From Melioribacteraceae bacterium 4301-Me (lineage in GTDB: Bacteria; Bacteroidota; Ignavibacteria; Ignavibacteriales; Melioribacteraceae), in assembly GCA_041538185.1 (NCBI GenBank), contig JBGORM010000008.1, positions 62,001 to 126,000 on the forward strand: DNA of 64,000 bases. Direction: 5' to 3'. The notes under the pieces were generated by a model. It was not told the origin of the DNA, did not search any database, and saw nothing but the letters and a program-made list of their open reading frames with translations. Position 1 is the stretch's first letter, and every line of letters starts with the position of its first letter. Below are positions 37,939 to 48,175 of the stretch, one piece after another. Both the position numbers and the translations under genes were made by a program.

Positions 37939-38292
37939 ATGGATAAGATAACAATTTACGAAAAGCCGACATGCACTACGTGTAGGAAGGTAATTAAAAT
38001 TCTTCAAGAAAATGGAGTGGATTTCGAACGTATTAATTACTACATAGAACCTTTCAAAAAAGAGCAATTAAAATTGCTGTTAAAAAAAATGAACATGACA
38101 CCGAGTGAACTTCTTAGAAAAAATGATGAAGCATATAAAAAATTAAAGGCAAAAATTCTTAAGCTTTCTGAAGAAGAAATATTAGAATTAATGATAAAAA
38201 ATCCAGATTTAATTCAGCGACCTATAGTAGAAAAAGGTGAAAAAGCAATACTTGCGCGCCCGCCCGAAAGTATTTCAAAGCTTTTTAATTGA
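37939..38292 (+). CDS. ArsC/Spx-family reductase-like protein
   Basis: 117 residues, thioredoxin-fold ArsC family: IYEKPTCTTCRKVIKIL with CTTC motif at the N-terminus, the INYYIEPFKKEQL linker, and LIQRPIVEKGEKAILARP with the conserved Arg-Pro cis loop. This pattern fits glutaredoxin-linked ArsC or YfgD/Spx-like proteins. No ars operon partner is adjacent, so arsenate reduction should not be assumed. Confidence 0.85.
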   Translation: MDKITIYEKPTCTTCRKVIKILQENGVDFERINYYIEPFKKEQLKLLLKKMNMTPSELLRKNDEAYKKLKAKILKLSEEEILELMIKNPDLIQRPIVEKGEKAILARPPESISKLFN

Positions 38293-38389
38293 GTTAATAA
38301 ATGTTCTTTTTAGATATAATAAGAAAAAAATTGCATATTTAGTTTGATATTGACTAAGTTACCATTATTTATCAGCATTATTTCACATT

Positions 38390-39154
38390 ATGAGTAAACA
38401 GACCTACTTATGGGTTCTCGCTATTCTAATAACTATAGCCTCAGCTGTTTATCAAAGAATTACAGGTCCTACTTATCCTCTCACTGGTGGAGTATTAATC
38501 GATGGGCACGAAATAAAATATAGATTAGAACGAAGTTATTCAACTTCTTCAAATTATTTAATTAAGATTAACACAGGTGAATCAGAAATAAAAGGAAATT
38601 TATTTTGGAGAAAATACAAGTCTAACTCGAAATTTAATTCTATTCAGATGAAGGGCAATAAAGTTCTAAGTGCTGAGCTGCCTCGACAAAAAAGATTAGA
38701 AAAGCTTGAGTATTACATCGAGCTTTACAAGGACAATAAAACAATTAAAATACCTAAAGATAATTTGGTAATAATTAGATTTAAGGATGATGTGCCCGCA
38801 TTGATATTAATTCCACATATTATCGTTATGTTCTTAGCTATGATGTTTTCTACTCGCGCTGGTTTGGAATTCTTTAATAAAGAGCCTAAGTTGAACAGGT
38901 TTTCATTTTGGACTGTAATAACATTATTTATTGGCGGCTTTCCGCTTGGCTTTGCAATGAATGGTTTTGCTTTTGGAGAAATTTGGGGTGGCTGGCCTTT
39001 TGGAACAGATGTGACGGATAATAAAACGCAAATAGCATTTATTACATGGCTGCTTGCATTTTTTATGGTTAAAAAAAATATGCGTTCAAAATATGCAGTG
39101 CTTGCAGCTGCAATAGTAATGTTAATTGTTTATATGATACCCCATAGTTCTTAA
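38390..39154 (+). CDS. Conserved-looking membrane protein, function unknown
   Basis: 254 residues: an N-terminal membrane anchor (about 7-22), an extracytoplasmic beta-rich part (about 30-140) with INTGESEIKGNLFWRKYKS, and about four hydrophobic helices to the end (PALILIPHIIVMFLAMMF, FSFWTVITLFIGGFPLGFAM, QIAFITWLLAFFMV, AVLAAAIVMLIVYMI). I do not recognise the family. It is preceded by ArsC-like and followed by an OPT transporter, without obvious link to either. Confidence 0.75.
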   Translation: MSKQTYLWVLAILITIASAVYQRITGPTYPLTGGVLIDGHEIKYRLERSYSTSSNYLIKINTGESEIKGNLFWRKYKSNSKFNSIQMKGNKVLSAELPRQKRLEKLEYYIELYKDNKTIKIPKDNLVIIRFKDDVPALILIPHIIVMFLAMMFSTRAGLEFFNKEPKLNRFSFWTVITLFIGGFPLGFAMNGFAFGEIWGGWPFGTDVTDNKTQIAFITWLLAFFMVKKNMRSKYAVLAAAIVMLIVYMIPHSS

Positions 39155-39288
39155 CAGAAAGAAAAGGAAGAGCAGTAAACCACTAATAAGAGCAAGGGTA
39201 TTAGTTTGATTTTATTTTTTTCCTGCTCCATCGAATTTTATTTAAGTAATTTGCATAGAATCAATTTTCTCACAAAAGGAGAAACTAA

Positions 39289-41274
39289 ATGAGCGAGCAT
39301 GAAGTAACTAAAATTCCAGGGTTACCAGATAATGCGTATACAGAATTAAAACCTGGCGAAGAATATCATCCTGTAATGTCACCTCAAAATGAATATCCTG
39401 AAGTAACTCCATATTCTTTGATAACTGGTTTAATAATGGCTGTGCTTTTTTCAGCTTCTGCAGCTTATCTGGGTTTAAAAATTGGACAAGTTTTTGAAGC
39501 TGCAATTCCAATTGCAATATTAGCTGTAGGAATAACCACGATTTTAAAAAAGAAAGGTGGACTAGGGCAAAATGTAATTATCCAATCAGTTGGTGCTACA
39601 TCTGGTGCAGTTGTAGCCGGCGGAATTTTTACTTTGCCTGCTTTGTATATTCTTGGTCTCGATAAGTATGTTCAGTTTTACCAAATATTTTTAGCATCGT
39701 TGTTCGGCGGTTTCCTTGGTATCCTCTTTCTGGTCCCCTTTAGAAAATACTTTGTATCAGAGATGCATGGTAAGTTTCCTTTTCCTGAAGCTACTGCTAC
39801 TACTGAGGTCCTAGTTGCAGGTGAAAAAGGAGGCAAGCAAGCTATTGTTTTGATTATCAGCGGTCTAATTGGGGGAGCTTATGACTTTGTTGTGGCTACT
39901 TTCGGATGGTGGAGCGAAGTGTTTACTACTCGTGTTGTAGAAGTAGGACAAAATCTTGCAGACAAATTAAAACTAGTTTTTAAGATAAATATAAGCTCTG
40001 CAATTCTTGGTCTTGGTTATATCGTAGGTTTACGTTACAGTGCAATTATTGTTGCTGGCTCTTTTCTTTCGTGGTATGTTATAATTCCTGTGTTTGCATA
40101 TTTAGGCAACTACATTGTAGCCCCCATAGGTCCAAATGCTAAACTGCTGATTAAAGACATGTCGGCAGAACAAATTTTTTCAAATTATGTCCGGCATATT
40201 GGTATTGGTGGAATTGCCATGGCCGGATTAATTGGAATTATTAGATCGAGTAACATTATAAAGAAATCTTTTACTTTGGGGTTTAAGGAATTATTTGGTG
40301 CTAAATCGACTAATGATGAACTTAGAACCCAGCGTGACTTACCAATGAAAATTATATTTGTTGGAATATTTCTAACTGCCGTATTGATATTGGTTTTTTT
40401 CATGTTTGGTGTTGTACACAATCTTGGTTTAGCCTTAATTGGACTTTTAATTGTATTAATAATTTCTTTTTTGTTTACAACAGTAGCAGCAACTGCCATA
40501 GCAATTGTTGGTACAAACCCGGTTTCTGGAATGACATTAATGACGTTAATTTTATCCTCTGTAGTCTTAGTTTCTGTCGGGTTATCTGGAACTGCAGGTA
40601 TGGTATCAGCTTTGATAATTGGAGGTGTAGTTTGTACGGCACTTTCTCAAGCCGGTTCATTTATAACTGATTTAAAGATTGGTTATTGGCTTGGTTCATC
40701 GCCTCATAAACAAGAAAGATGGAAATTTTTAGGAACAATTTTTTCCGCTGCCACTGTAGCATGGATTATAATGGTGTTGAACGATACTTATGGCTTTACA
40801 GGTGAAGGTGCATTAGTTGCACCGCAGGCAAATGCTATGGCAGCTGTAATCCAACCTTTAATGTCTAATCAAGCTGCGCCTTGGATGTTATACTTAGCAG
40901 GCGCTTTTATGGCATTAATATTAACAATAGTTAAAGTGCCGGCCTTAGCCTTTGCGCTGGGCATGTACTTGCCTTTGGAACTGAATACCCCTCTGCTTAT
41001 AGGTGGACTAATTGCACATTTTGTTTCTACAAGAAGTAAAGATGAATCGCTTAATAAAACAAGGAAGGAGCGTGGCACCCTCATTGCCTCGGGTTTTATA
41101 GCCGGCGGTGCTCTAATGGGTGTTATTAGTGCTATTCTGCGCTATGCAGGATATAATTGGGTGAATACTGAATGGCAAGAATCTCATTCTGCTGAACTTA
41201 TTGCTATTATTATGTTTATGCTGTTATCACTTTATATGATTTGGGATTCTATGAGAGCTAAAAAGGAAGAATAA
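39289..41274 (+). CDS. OPT-family oligopeptide transporter
   Basis: 661 residues with about 15-16 membrane helices. The N-terminus ETTPYSLI-like (EVTPYSLITGLIMAVLFSASAAYLGLKIGQVFEAAIP) and the FPEATATTEVLVAG string are hallmarks of the bacterial OPT (EspB/YjjJ-like, TIGR00733) branch. GTNPVSGMTLMTLI and QAGSFITDLKIGYWLGSSPHKQE support it. These inner-membrane proteins import oligopeptides or metal-chelates. Ribosome site AAAGGAGAAAC is before the ATG. Substrate unknown. Confidence 0.93.
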   Translation: MSEHEVTKIPGLPDNAYTELKPGEEYHPVMSPQNEYPEVTPYSLITGLIMAVLFSASAAYLGLKIGQVFEAAIPIAILAVGITTILKKKGGLGQNVIIQSVGATSGAVVAGGIFTLPALYILGLDKYVQFYQIFLASLFGGFLGILFLVPFRKYFVSEMHGKFPFPEATATTEVLVAGEKGGKQAIVLIISGLIGGAYDFVVATFGWWSEVFTTRVVEVGQNLADKLKLVFKINISSAILGLGYIVGLRYSAIIVAGSFLSWYVIIPVFAYLGNYIVAPIGPNAKLLIKDMSAEQIFSNYVRHIGIGGIAMAGLIGIIRSSNIIKKSFTLGFKELFGAKSTNDELRTQRDLPMKIIFVGIFLTAVLILVFFMFGVVHNLGLALIGLLIVLIISFLFTTVAATAIAIVGTNPVSGMTLMTLILSSVVLVSVGLSGTAGMVSALIIGGVVCTALSQAGSFITDLKIGYWLGSSPHKQERWKFLGTIFSAATVAWIIMVLNDTYGFTGEGALVAPQANAMAAVIQPLMSNQAAPWMLYLAGAFMALILTIVKVPALAFALGMYLPLELNTPLLIGGLIAHFVSTRSKDESLNKTRKERGTLIASGFIAGGALMGVISAILRYAGYNWVNTEWQESHSAELIAIIMFMLLSLYMIWDSMRAKKEE

Positions 41275-41311
41275 ATTAATGCTTAACTGCATAAGCAAAG
41301 ACATATTTTCA

Positions 41312-41360
41312 CAGAAATTTATTACTTGCAAGAATTTATTCATAAAAAAATAAATTTCTG
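41312..41360. terminator. Long AT-rich stem-loop between OPT gene and convergent small frame
   Basis: CAGAAATTTATT (41312-41323) is the exact reverse complement of AATAAATTTCTG (41349-41360), a 12-base stem with a 25-base loop. It lies between the 3' ends of the OPT transporter gene and the small minus-strand frame at 41369-41527, so it could end both transcripts. Confidence 0.45.
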
Positions 41361-41368
41361 CTGGCTGT

Positions 41369-41527
41369 TTAATTCAATTTTAATCGGCGGAGTGCTAACC
41401 CTATGGCTGTCTCAATTGAATATCTTTCATCAAGGTACTCTAGCACAAAACTAATAAACACTTTTCTAACTTTTTTAGGGATGAGCACTCCATAAAATGA
41501 AGCCGCTATTTCTAATAAAGTGTTCAT
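41369..41527 (-). CDS. Possible 52-residue protein, unknown
   Basis: ATG at 41527 opens a 52-codon minus-strand frame: MNTLLEIAASFYGVLIPKK then an amphipathic helix-rich stretch (VFISFVLEYLDERYSIETA) and a basic end IGLALRRLKLN. The composition (balanced Leu/Ile with Glu/Arg/Lys, no runs) looks like a folded small helical protein rather than random AT-rich translation. No strong ribosome-binding sequence is seen. It occupies an otherwise empty gap and stops just before the stem-loop at 41312-41360. No homologue recognised. Confidence 0.45.
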   Translation of the reverse strand: MNTLLEIAASFYGVLIPKKVRKVFISFVLEYLDERYSIETAIGLALRRLKLN

Positions 41528-41600
41528 TTTTGATAAGTATTTTTTCTCATTTTATTATCGAAAATGATTATAATATGTTTAACCCAAAAGAAAATCTTTT

Positions 41601-42740
41601 ATGAATATTAAAGAAGTTAGAAATCAATTTCCTCATATTGCAAAAGGTAAAATTTATTTTAACCACGCTGCAATAGGACCATTATCAACACCGGTGGTAA
41701 ATAAACTTAATGAATATATTTACCAGCGAAGTGAAGGTTCAATTGATATATATGAGTTATTTTTAAATGCTCAAAAAAACTCAAAAGAAAAATTAGCAAA
41801 AATATTGAATGTTGGACCAGAAAGAATTTCTTTTGTTCAAAATGTTTCTTCAGCAATCAGCATCATTGCTCAAGGACTGAAATGGAAAGTTGGTGACCGT
41901 ATAATTTTAAATGATATGGAATTTCCATCTAATGTTTATCCTTTCTTGAATCTTAAAAGTGAAGGTGTAGAAATTGATTTTGTGAAATCTTCCAATGGCG
42001 CTGTACAATTTGACGAAATAGAAAAAGCTGTAACTCGAAAAACAAAATTGATTTCCATCAGTTTAGTTCAGTTCGTTTCGGGATTTAGAGCAGACGTAGA
42101 AAAAATAGGAGAACTTTGTAAGCTAAAGGGAATTATTTTTTGCATCGATGGAATTCAAGGGATTGGTGTTGTTGATACCGACATGCAAAGATACCAAGCA
42201 GATTTTATTGCCGGTGGTTCACAAAAATGGTTAATGGGCTTACAAGGCACATCATTCTTTTATATTTCAAAAGATTTACAGGATAAAGTTGAACCGAAAG
42301 TAGTTGGATGGACATCAGTAGTTAATGCTTGGAACCTTCTTAATTATGATTTAACTTTGCGGGAGAATGCTGACCGCTTTCAAAGCGGAACTATGAGCGC
42401 TATCGGTGTCTGTGCACTAAATGAAAGTCTAAATCTTTTTACTAAAATTGGAATGAAAAACATTGAGGAACAAATTTTATCTAATACCGAATACTTCAAT
42501 AACAAACTGTTGTCTATTGGTGTTCGGCCAATTTTAGCAGATGCAAAAAGAGAAAACCTATCAGGGATAGTTTCATTCAGACACAAAAAATCTGAACAGA
42601 TTTTTACCGAATTGGGAAAAAGAAACATAATTTGTTCTTTAAGGGAAGGGGTAATTAGGTTCTCGCCTCATTTTTATAACACTAAAGAAGAAATTGATTT
42701 TGTAATAGATGAATTGAAACTAATCATAAGTAAACTTTAA
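41601..42740 (+). CDS. PLP-dependent class V aminotransferase / cysteine desulfurase-like
   Basis: 379 residues: FNHAAIGPLSTPVV at the N-terminus, PLP-contact strings RIILNDMEFPSNVYPF and ISISLVQFVSGFRAD, aspartate in CIDGIQGIGVVD and the Schiff-base Lys in FIAGGSQKWLMGLQGTSFF. The C-terminus has GIVSFRHK and IRFSPHFYNTKEEID. The pattern is that of the selenocysteine lyase / isopenicillin epimerase branch rather than IscS, as no desulfurase Cys loop near the end is evident. Reaction not assigned. Confidence 0.88.
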   Translation: MNIKEVRNQFPHIAKGKIYFNHAAIGPLSTPVVNKLNEYIYQRSEGSIDIYELFLNAQKNSKEKLAKILNVGPERISFVQNVSSAISIIAQGLKWKVGDRIILNDMEFPSNVYPFLNLKSEGVEIDFVKSSNGAVQFDEIEKAVTRKTKLISISLVQFVSGFRADVEKIGELCKLKGIIFCIDGIQGIGVVDTDMQRYQADFIAGGSQKWLMGLQGTSFFYISKDLQDKVEPKVVGWTSVVNAWNLLNYDLTLRENADRFQSGTMSAIGVCALNESLNLFTKIGMKNIEEQILSNTEYFNNKLLSIGVRPILADAKRENLSGIVSFRHKKSEQIFTELGKRNIICSLREGVIRFSPHFYNTKEEIDFVIDELKLIISKL

Positions 42741-42858
42741 CCTCAAAAATTTATTCCTAACCATATATACGCTAATAAGTTATTCTAAATTTGCATTTAA
42801 CAGTGATGATTAATTGCCTGCAATAATTGTGAAGTTTCGTTTTTATGATGAAATGATG

Positions 42859-42885
42859 AAGGGAATGCAAAAACCGCATTCCCTT
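42859..42885. terminator. Shared terminator of convergent genes
   Basis: AAGGGAATGC (42859-42868) pairs perfectly with GCATTCCCTT (42876-42885) around a seven-base loop, in the gap between the aminotransferase and btuB 3' ends. Only short T-tracts follow on either strand. Confidence 0.65.
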
Positions 42886-42931
42886 TAGTTTAGTACCATT
42901 TTTGTTATGATTTTCTAACAAGTCGCAGTGT

Positions 42932-44854
42932 TTATAAATTTATTCCAGCGCCAAGATAAAAAGTTCTTCCTAATGTTCCGTAATAAAGTACTTCCTCATA
43001 ATTAGCATTAAAGAGGTTTTGTATTCTTCCATAGAATTCTAGGTTATCTGATATTTTTATTGAGCTTAGTAAATTTACTATTGTGTAAGAACTTAACTTA
43101 GTCCTTTGTGCTGGGTAAGTAGTAAAATCTTTATCATAGCGTTCGCCCACGTATTTTACTTGAAGTTGCAAATTAACATCAGTATTAAAATCATAACCGA
43201 CTAAAAGAAATGCTTGGTTTTTAGGTCGACGCAGCAACGGCAAGTTATAATCTGTGCTTTTTACGTACTCGTCTTTCGTATTTGTTAAGGTGTAATTTAT
43301 AGAAAAATTGAAGCGATTAATTCTATATCCCGTTAAATTAAATTCTATACCTTTCATTGAGGCTTTTGCTACGTTTATTGCCTTAAAATTTTCATCGAAA
43401 CTGAACATATCCGTTAGCATTAAGCTGTAGTAGTTTAACTCAAAAGATAGTTTACCACCCAATAAAAATTGTTCTACTCCAAAATCGTAACCTTTACTTT
43501 TTTCTGGCTTTAGAGAAGGATTGCCATAAGCGGGGTCAAACAAGTAAAATAATGATGGTGCTTTGAAACCAGTTCCGTAAGTTGCTTTGAACTTAGTTTT
43601 AATTTTGTCAAAATAAAATGCTTGGGTAATTCGGTAGGTAAGTTCACCACCAAACTTTTGATGGTTGTCGTATCGTAATCCAACAGATGTAAATAATTTA
43701 TTAAATACATTAATTTGATCTTGAGCATACAAACTATTTGTATAAACACTTTGTTCTGGAAAAATACTTTGATATGGACCAAAGATGCTAGTTGATGAAT
43801 AATTTGACGAAGCTTTTTCCGTTTTATGTTCAATACCAACAGTGATGAGGTTATTGCTTAAGAAATAAAAATTATTTTGCCAGTCGATACTATATCGTAC
43901 TCCATTAGCATAGTTATTACTTGATGTATTTGGTCTAATTTCATCTGGTAAATCCACTGCTTTAGAAATTCTTTTCATTATAGAAGCAGTTAAAGATTGC
44001 TTCCATTTTTTATTGAAGAGTTCGAGTTTGCTAATTGATGAGAAGAGTTGTTCTTCTACTTTATAACTAAAATTAGGGTCGTCACCCAACTTTTCGTTTT
44101 GGTCTAAATCATTATTTGATTTTGTGTATTTATATAAAAAAGAACTATTAAAATTATTGTTTGGGTGTATCATAATTTTTCCGGTAAAAGAATTATTTGA
44201 ATAGCCATCTTTTTCCGTATTGCCATATTTAGAATCAGCAGCAGATATTCCATCAGTTTTATTTCTTGAAAAGGATAAGAAGTAATTTAGTTTATTGTAG
44301 TTTCCGTAAGCAGAGACATTACCTCTGTAATAATTATTTGATCCACCTTCACCGTAAAAAGAAAAATTTTTATTTGGTGAACCAAACTTTGTAATAATAT
44401 TAATTACACCTGCTATTGCCTCAGAACCATAGAGGGTACTTTGGGGGCCTCGGACAATTTCAATTTTATCTATGTCGTTAACATTTAGATATGAGAAGTC
44501 AAATGCATTATCTGGTGAAGACGGGTTGTTCATTTCGGTTCCATCAATTAACACCAAGGTATGATTCGGACTGGCGCCTCTAATGAACACACTTGCTAAT
44601 TTGCCAGGTCCACCTTGTTCAACTACTGTTACACCCGGCAATTCCCGTAAAGCATCTACGACTGTATTTATTTGCCTTTCTTTTAAATCTTTCTGTGTAA
44701 GCACAGAAACAGAACTTGCCAAAGTGTAATAAGGTGTTTCAGTGCGGTTAGCAGTTACAATTATTTCTGAAAGTGTTGTTTTTAGTGTGTCGGATTGTGG
44801 GAAGGAAGTTGCTGAAAAAAGCAAAAGAAACAAGCAGATATAAATCTTTTTCAT
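42932..44854 (-). CDS. btuB: BtuB-like TonB-dependent cobalamin receptor
   Basis: 640 residues with signal peptide (about 1-19, FSATSFPQ), then TonB-box-like LSEIIVTANRTETP, and the plug (SSVSVLTQKDLKERQ, VDALRELPGVTVVEQGGPG, SVFIRGASPNHTLVLIDG, IEIVRGPQSTLYGSEAIAGVINIIT). The barrel contains YGTGFKAPSLFYLFDPAYGNP and ends FYLGAGINL. The plug layout matches BtuB, and the gene lies directly behind a cobalamin riboswitch, which gives strong support for cobalamin or corrinoid uptake. AAGGAG precedes ATG at proper spacing. The inner-membrane BtuCDF parts are not adjacent. Confidence 0.92.
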   Translation of the reverse strand: MKKIYICLFLLLFSATSFPQSDTLKTTLSEIIVTANRTETPYYTLASSVSVLTQKDLKERQINTVVDALRELPGVTVVEQGGPGKLASVFIRGASPNHTLVLIDGTEMNNPSSPDNAFDFSYLNVNDIDKIEIVRGPQSTLYGSEAIAGVINIITKFGSPNKNFSFYGEGGSNNYYRGNVSAYGNYNKLNYFLSFSRNKTDGISAADSKYGNTEKDGYSNNSFTGKIMIHPNNNFNSSFLYKYTKSNNDLDQNEKLGDDPNFSYKVEEQLFSSISKLELFNKKWKQSLTASIMKRISKAVDLPDEIRPNTSSNNYANGVRYSIDWQNNFYFLSNNLITVGIEHKTEKASSNYSSTSIFGPYQSIFPEQSVYTNSLYAQDQINVFNKLFTSVGLRYDNHQKFGGELTYRITQAFYFDKIKTKFKATYGTGFKAPSLFYLFDPAYGNPSLKPEKSKGYDFGVEQFLLGGKLSFELNYYSLMLTDMFSFDENFKAINVAKASMKGIEFNLTGYRINRFNFSINYTLTNTKDEYVKSTDYNLPLLRRPKNQAFLLVGYDFNTDVNLQLQVKYVGERYDKDFTTYPAQRTKLSSYTIVNLLSSIKISDNLEFYGRIQNLFNANYEEVLYYGTLGRTFYLGAGINL

Positions 44855-44876
44855 AGAAGTTACTCCTTTTTATTTT

Positions 44877-44913
44877 CCTGTTATTAACAGGTGTGACATT
44901 AAAAACTGTCACA
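44877..44913 (-). promoter_or_regulatory. Two consecutive hairpins before btuB, possible expression platform
   Basis: TGTGACA/TGTCACA (44892-44913) and CCTGTT/AACAGG (44877-44891) lie back to back between the cobalamin aptamer and the btuB ribosome site. A further hairpin AAACCT/AGGTTT is at 45015-45035. No T-run follows, so control of translation or of an antiterminator is more likely than simple termination; this is inference. Confidence 0.4.
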
Positions 44914-45053
44914 ATGGTTAAAAGATGTAACTTCGTGGGTAGGTATAATTTGTTTCAAGTAAATTTGTACATTAAGCTTGAAACAAACTGTGGTATGAAT
45001 AATTTTATTAATCAAAACCTCACCCGCGAAGGTTTGTTAGTTAATTAAATATC

Positions 45054-45269
45054 ATACGGCAGGTCTCCTGGCTTAAGACATCGTTTAACGCCTTCCCGGG
45101 GAAATTCAGAATGCAAAATTTAATCTTGCACTATGAATTTAATTTTAATTTCCCAGTGGCATAAAGTTAAACGACTTTATCTGTCTTTTACAGTTGCGGG
45201 GCAGCACCGGAATACCCACTTTTTGCATGGTTCACCGGTTTCCCTATTAAGTCGATTACGACACCGTAT
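45054..45269 (-). ncRNA. Cobalamin (AdoCbl) riboswitch
   Basis: Read on the minus strand: P1 stem ATACGG (45264-45269) with CCGTAT (45054-45059), then AATAGGGAAACCGGTG, GGTGCTGCCCCGCAACTG, GCCACTGGG (the B12-box core) and the 3' AAGCCAGGAGACCTGCC. These are the consensus blocks of the cobalamin aptamer in correct order. It is the leader of btuB, about 200 bases before the start codon, so cobalamin should repress receptor synthesis. Confidence 0.97.
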
Positions 45270-45520
45270 AACAATTTTTTTAAGAACAAAAGTAAAATAC
45301 GAATTAAAGTATATTCAGGCAATTAGATGAAAAATAATAACGGATAATTCATAAATATTTTTGAAATTAAAAACTATTCGCTGTATTTTTAACACAAACA
45401 ATTAATCATCGTTATTTCTGTGGTAGTAGTTTTGAACTTATCAGTCACATCATTAATCTTTTCAAAACATTCTTCTTTGTTCAGTAATTACATTATAATA
45501 TCTAATTCGGGAGGAATTTA

Positions 45521-46189
45521 ATGGGCTGGTTTTTAGAAAGTTTAAATTCATCTATCGGTAAAAAAATTGTTATGGCTGTCACTGGTATTTGTTTGATTTT
45601 GTTCCTAATTGTTCATCTAATTAATAATCTAACACTTTACGGGGGTCCCGATTTGTTTGACACTGTAGTAAAAAACCTAGATTCAATTAAACCCTTAGTG
45701 AGAGTGATAGAAGTTATTTTAGCACTTGTATTTTTGCTCCACATAATATACGGTACATATTTGTGGTATAAAAACAAAAAGGCTCGCCCGGTTAAATACA
45801 AAATTAATGCTTCTTCTAAAAATAGCGATATCTATTCACGTACCACCTTTGTTACAGGAAGTATAATTTTTATTTTTCTTGTAATTCATCTAAGAACATT
45901 TTGGTATGCATTTAACTTTGGCAACCCAATGACAGACTTACATCATTACTACCAGTTTACAGTGGAGACTTTTCAGAATCCCATTTATTCTCTTTTTTAC
46001 ATTTTTGCTATGATTTTACTTGGGTTTCACTTGAACCACGGATTTCAAAGTGCATTTCAAACATTTGGATGGAACAACAAGAAGTATTTTCCAATTATAC
46101 AAAAACTTGGAACAATTTATGCTTTAGTAACAGCAGTTGGTTTTGCTTCTATTCCGGTATACTTTTTATTTTTTTACGGAGGTAACTAA
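45521..46189 (+). CDS. sdhC: Succinate dehydrogenase/fumarate reductase cytochrome b subunit
   Basis: 222 residues with five hydrophobic helices: [87 protein letters not shown], and [20 protein letters not shown] (as separate segments). His residues in VHLINN, LLHIIYG, IHLRTFW and [11 protein letters not shown] would bind two haems, as in the type B (di-haem b558) single-anchor enzymes. GGGAGGAAT precedes the ATG. The stop overlaps sdhA by one base. Confidence 0.93.
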   Translation: MGWFLESLNSSIGKKIVMAVTGICLILFLIVHLINNLTLYGGPDLFDTVVKNLDSIKPLVRVIEVILALVFLLHIIYGTYLWYKNKKARPVKYKINASSKNSDIYSRTTFVTGSIIFIFLVIHLRTFWYAFNFGNPMTDLHHYYQFTVETFQNPIYSLFYIFAMILLGFHLNHGFQSAFQTFGWNNKKYFPIIQKLGTIYALVTAVGFASIPVYFLFFYGGN

Positions 46190-48099
46190 TGGTAAAGCTA
46201 GATTCGAAAATTCCTGGTGGACCAATTCAAGATAAGTGGACAAGTCATAAGTTTAATATGAAACTTGTTAGCCCAGCTAACAAAAGAAAATATGACATAA
46301 TAGTAGTGGGTACAGGCTTAGCTGGTGCATCAGCAGCAGCAACTTTAGGGGAATTGGGTTATAATGTTACAGCAATAACTTTTCATGATAGCCCTAGAAG
46401 AGCCCATAGTATTGCAGCTCAAGGTGGTATTAATGCAGCAAAGAATTATCAAAACGATGGCGATTCTGTATATCGTTTATTTTATGATACAATAAAAGGC
46501 GGCGATTTTCGTTCTCGTGAAGCAAATGTTTACAGACTTGCAGAGGTAAGCAATAATATAATTGACCAATGTGTTGCACAGGGCGTTCCTTTTGCAAGAG
46601 AATACGGTGGGTATTTAGATAATCGTTCTTTTGGCGGCGCTCAAGTTTCAAGAACTTTTTACGCAAGGGGACAAACTGGTCAACAGCTTTTATTAGGCGC
46701 TTACAGTGCTTTAATGAGACAGGTGAATAAAGGGACTGTGAAATTATTTACTCGTAGAGAAATGCTGGATTTAGTTGTAATAGACGGAGCTGCTCGCGGC
46801 GTTGTTTGTAGAAATTTAGTAACTGGAGAAATTGAAAGATATTCTGGACACGCAGTTTTATTAGCAACTGGGGGTTATTCTAATGTATTTTTCTTATCAA
46901 CTAATGCAATGAACTCTAATGCTACTGCAATATGGCGCGCTCATAAAAAGGGTGCTTTATTTGCAAATCCATGCTTTACTCAAATTCACCCTACTTGTTT
47001 GCCCGTTCATGGTGAGGGGCAATCTAAATTGACTTTAATGAGCGAAAGCTTACGAAATGATGGAAGAATATGGGTTTCAAAAATTCCAGGAGATAAAAGG
47101 AAACCAAATGATATACCTGAAGAAGAAAGGGATTACTATCTTGAAAGAAAATATCCTTCATACGGAAATTTGTCTCCACGAGATATTTCATCAAGAAGTG
47201 CTAAGGAAGTAGTTGATGAAGGAAGAGGTGCACAAGGTCAAGAAGCTGTTTATCTTGATTTTAGAGATGCTATTAAAAGACTTGGGAGGAAAGTTATCGA
47301 AGAAAAATATGGCAATCTTTTTGAAATTTATCAGACGATTACTGGTGAAAATCCTTATGAGGTCCCTATGAAAATCTACCCGGCACCTCATTATACTATG
47401 GGCGGATTGTGGGTAGATTATAATTTAATGAGTACAATTCCCGGCTTATTTGTTTTAGGTGAAGCTAATTTTTCAGACCATGGGGCTAATAGACTTGGAG
47501 CTAGCGCATTAATGCAGGGTCTTGCTGATGGATATTTTGTTATACCATATACATTGGGTGATTATCTGGCGACTTATAAACCAGCTAAAATTTCTATTGA
47601 CCACCAAGAATTTGTTAAAGCTGAAAATCAAATAAATGATTTTGTGAAAAAACTCCTTTCAATTAAAGGTAAGCACACAGTAGATGAAATTCATAAACGA
47701 TTAGGCAGATTAATGTGGAACAAAGTTGGTATGTCTAGAAATGAAAAAGGATTGAAAGAAGCCATTAGCGAAATTAGAGATTTAAGAGAAGAATTTTGGA
47801 CAAGTGTAAATGTCGTTGGTTCTGATAAAGACATAAACCAATGCTTGGAAAGAGCAGGCAGAGTGGCCGATTATCTTGAATTGGGCGAATTAATGGCATT
47901 AGATGCTCTTAACAGAAATGAATCTTGTGGTGCACATTTTAGAGAAGAGTATCAAACAGATGAGGGTGAAGCCCTCAGAAATGACGATGAGTACGCTTAT
48001 GTTGCTGCTTGGGAGTTTGAACAAATTGGTAAATGGAACCTTCATAAAGAGGAACTAAAATTTGAAACTGTTAAATTAGCCACAAGAAGTTATAAGTAG
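46189..48099 (+). CDS. sdhA: Succinate dehydrogenase/fumarate reductase flavoprotein subunit
   Basis: 636 residues. FAD Rossmann motif [19 protein letters not shown], covalent-FAD His in [17 protein letters not shown], the HPTCLP and [11 protein letters not shown] substrate region, catalytic Arg in [17 protein letters not shown] and [36 protein letters not shown] in the capping/FAD part (given as separate motifs). The long form fits type B quinol-linked complex II of Bacteroidota. Translationally coupled to sdhC; sdhB follows after 76 bases. It oxidises succinate to fumarate at the inner face of the cytoplasmic membrane. Confidence 0.96.
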   Translation: MVKLDSKIPGGPIQDKWTSHKFNMKLVSPANKRKYDIIVVGTGLAGASAAATLGELGYNVTAITFHDSPRRAHSIAAQGGINAAKNYQNDGDSVYRLFYDTIKGGDFRSREANVYRLAEVSNNIIDQCVAQGVPFAREYGGYLDNRSFGGAQVSRTFYARGQTGQQLLLGAYSALMRQVNKGTVKLFTRREMLDLVVIDGAARGVVCRNLVTGEIERYSGHAVLLATGGYSNVFFLSTNAMNSNATAIWRAHKKGALFANPCFTQIHPTCLPVHGEGQSKLTLMSESLRNDGRIWVSKIPGDKRKPNDIPEEERDYYLERKYPSYGNLSPRDISSRSAKEVVDEGRGAQGQEAVYLDFRDAIKRLGRKVIEEKYGNLFEIYQTITGENPYEVPMKIYPAPHYTMGGLWVDYNLMSTIPGLFVLGEANFSDHGANRLGASALMQGLADGYFVIPYTLGDYLATYKPAKISIDHQEFVKAENQINDFVKKLLSIKGKHTVDEIHKRLGRLMWNKVGMSRNEKGLKEAISEIRDLREEFWTSVNVVGSDKDINQCLERAGRVADYLELGELMALDALNRNESCGAHFREEYQTDEGEALRNDDEYAYVAAWEFEQIGKWNLHKEELKFETVKLATRSYK

Positions 48100-48175
48100 A
48101 AAATAAAGTCGAGAATTAAGTAAAGAACTTAGAGTTAATTTTAAATACAAAAGTTTTGTAATAATAGGTGATAAT

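Noticed and set aside
37939..38292. Calling the ArsC-like gene an arsenate reductase of an ars operon
   Set aside because: No arsR, arsB or acr3 neighbour; the family includes Spx and YfgD-like proteins of other function.
45133..45330. Plus-strand open frame of about 65 codons upstream of sdhC
   Set aside because: Most of it is the reverse strand of the cobalamin riboswitch; the conserved aptamer blocks explain the sequence and the translation looks random.
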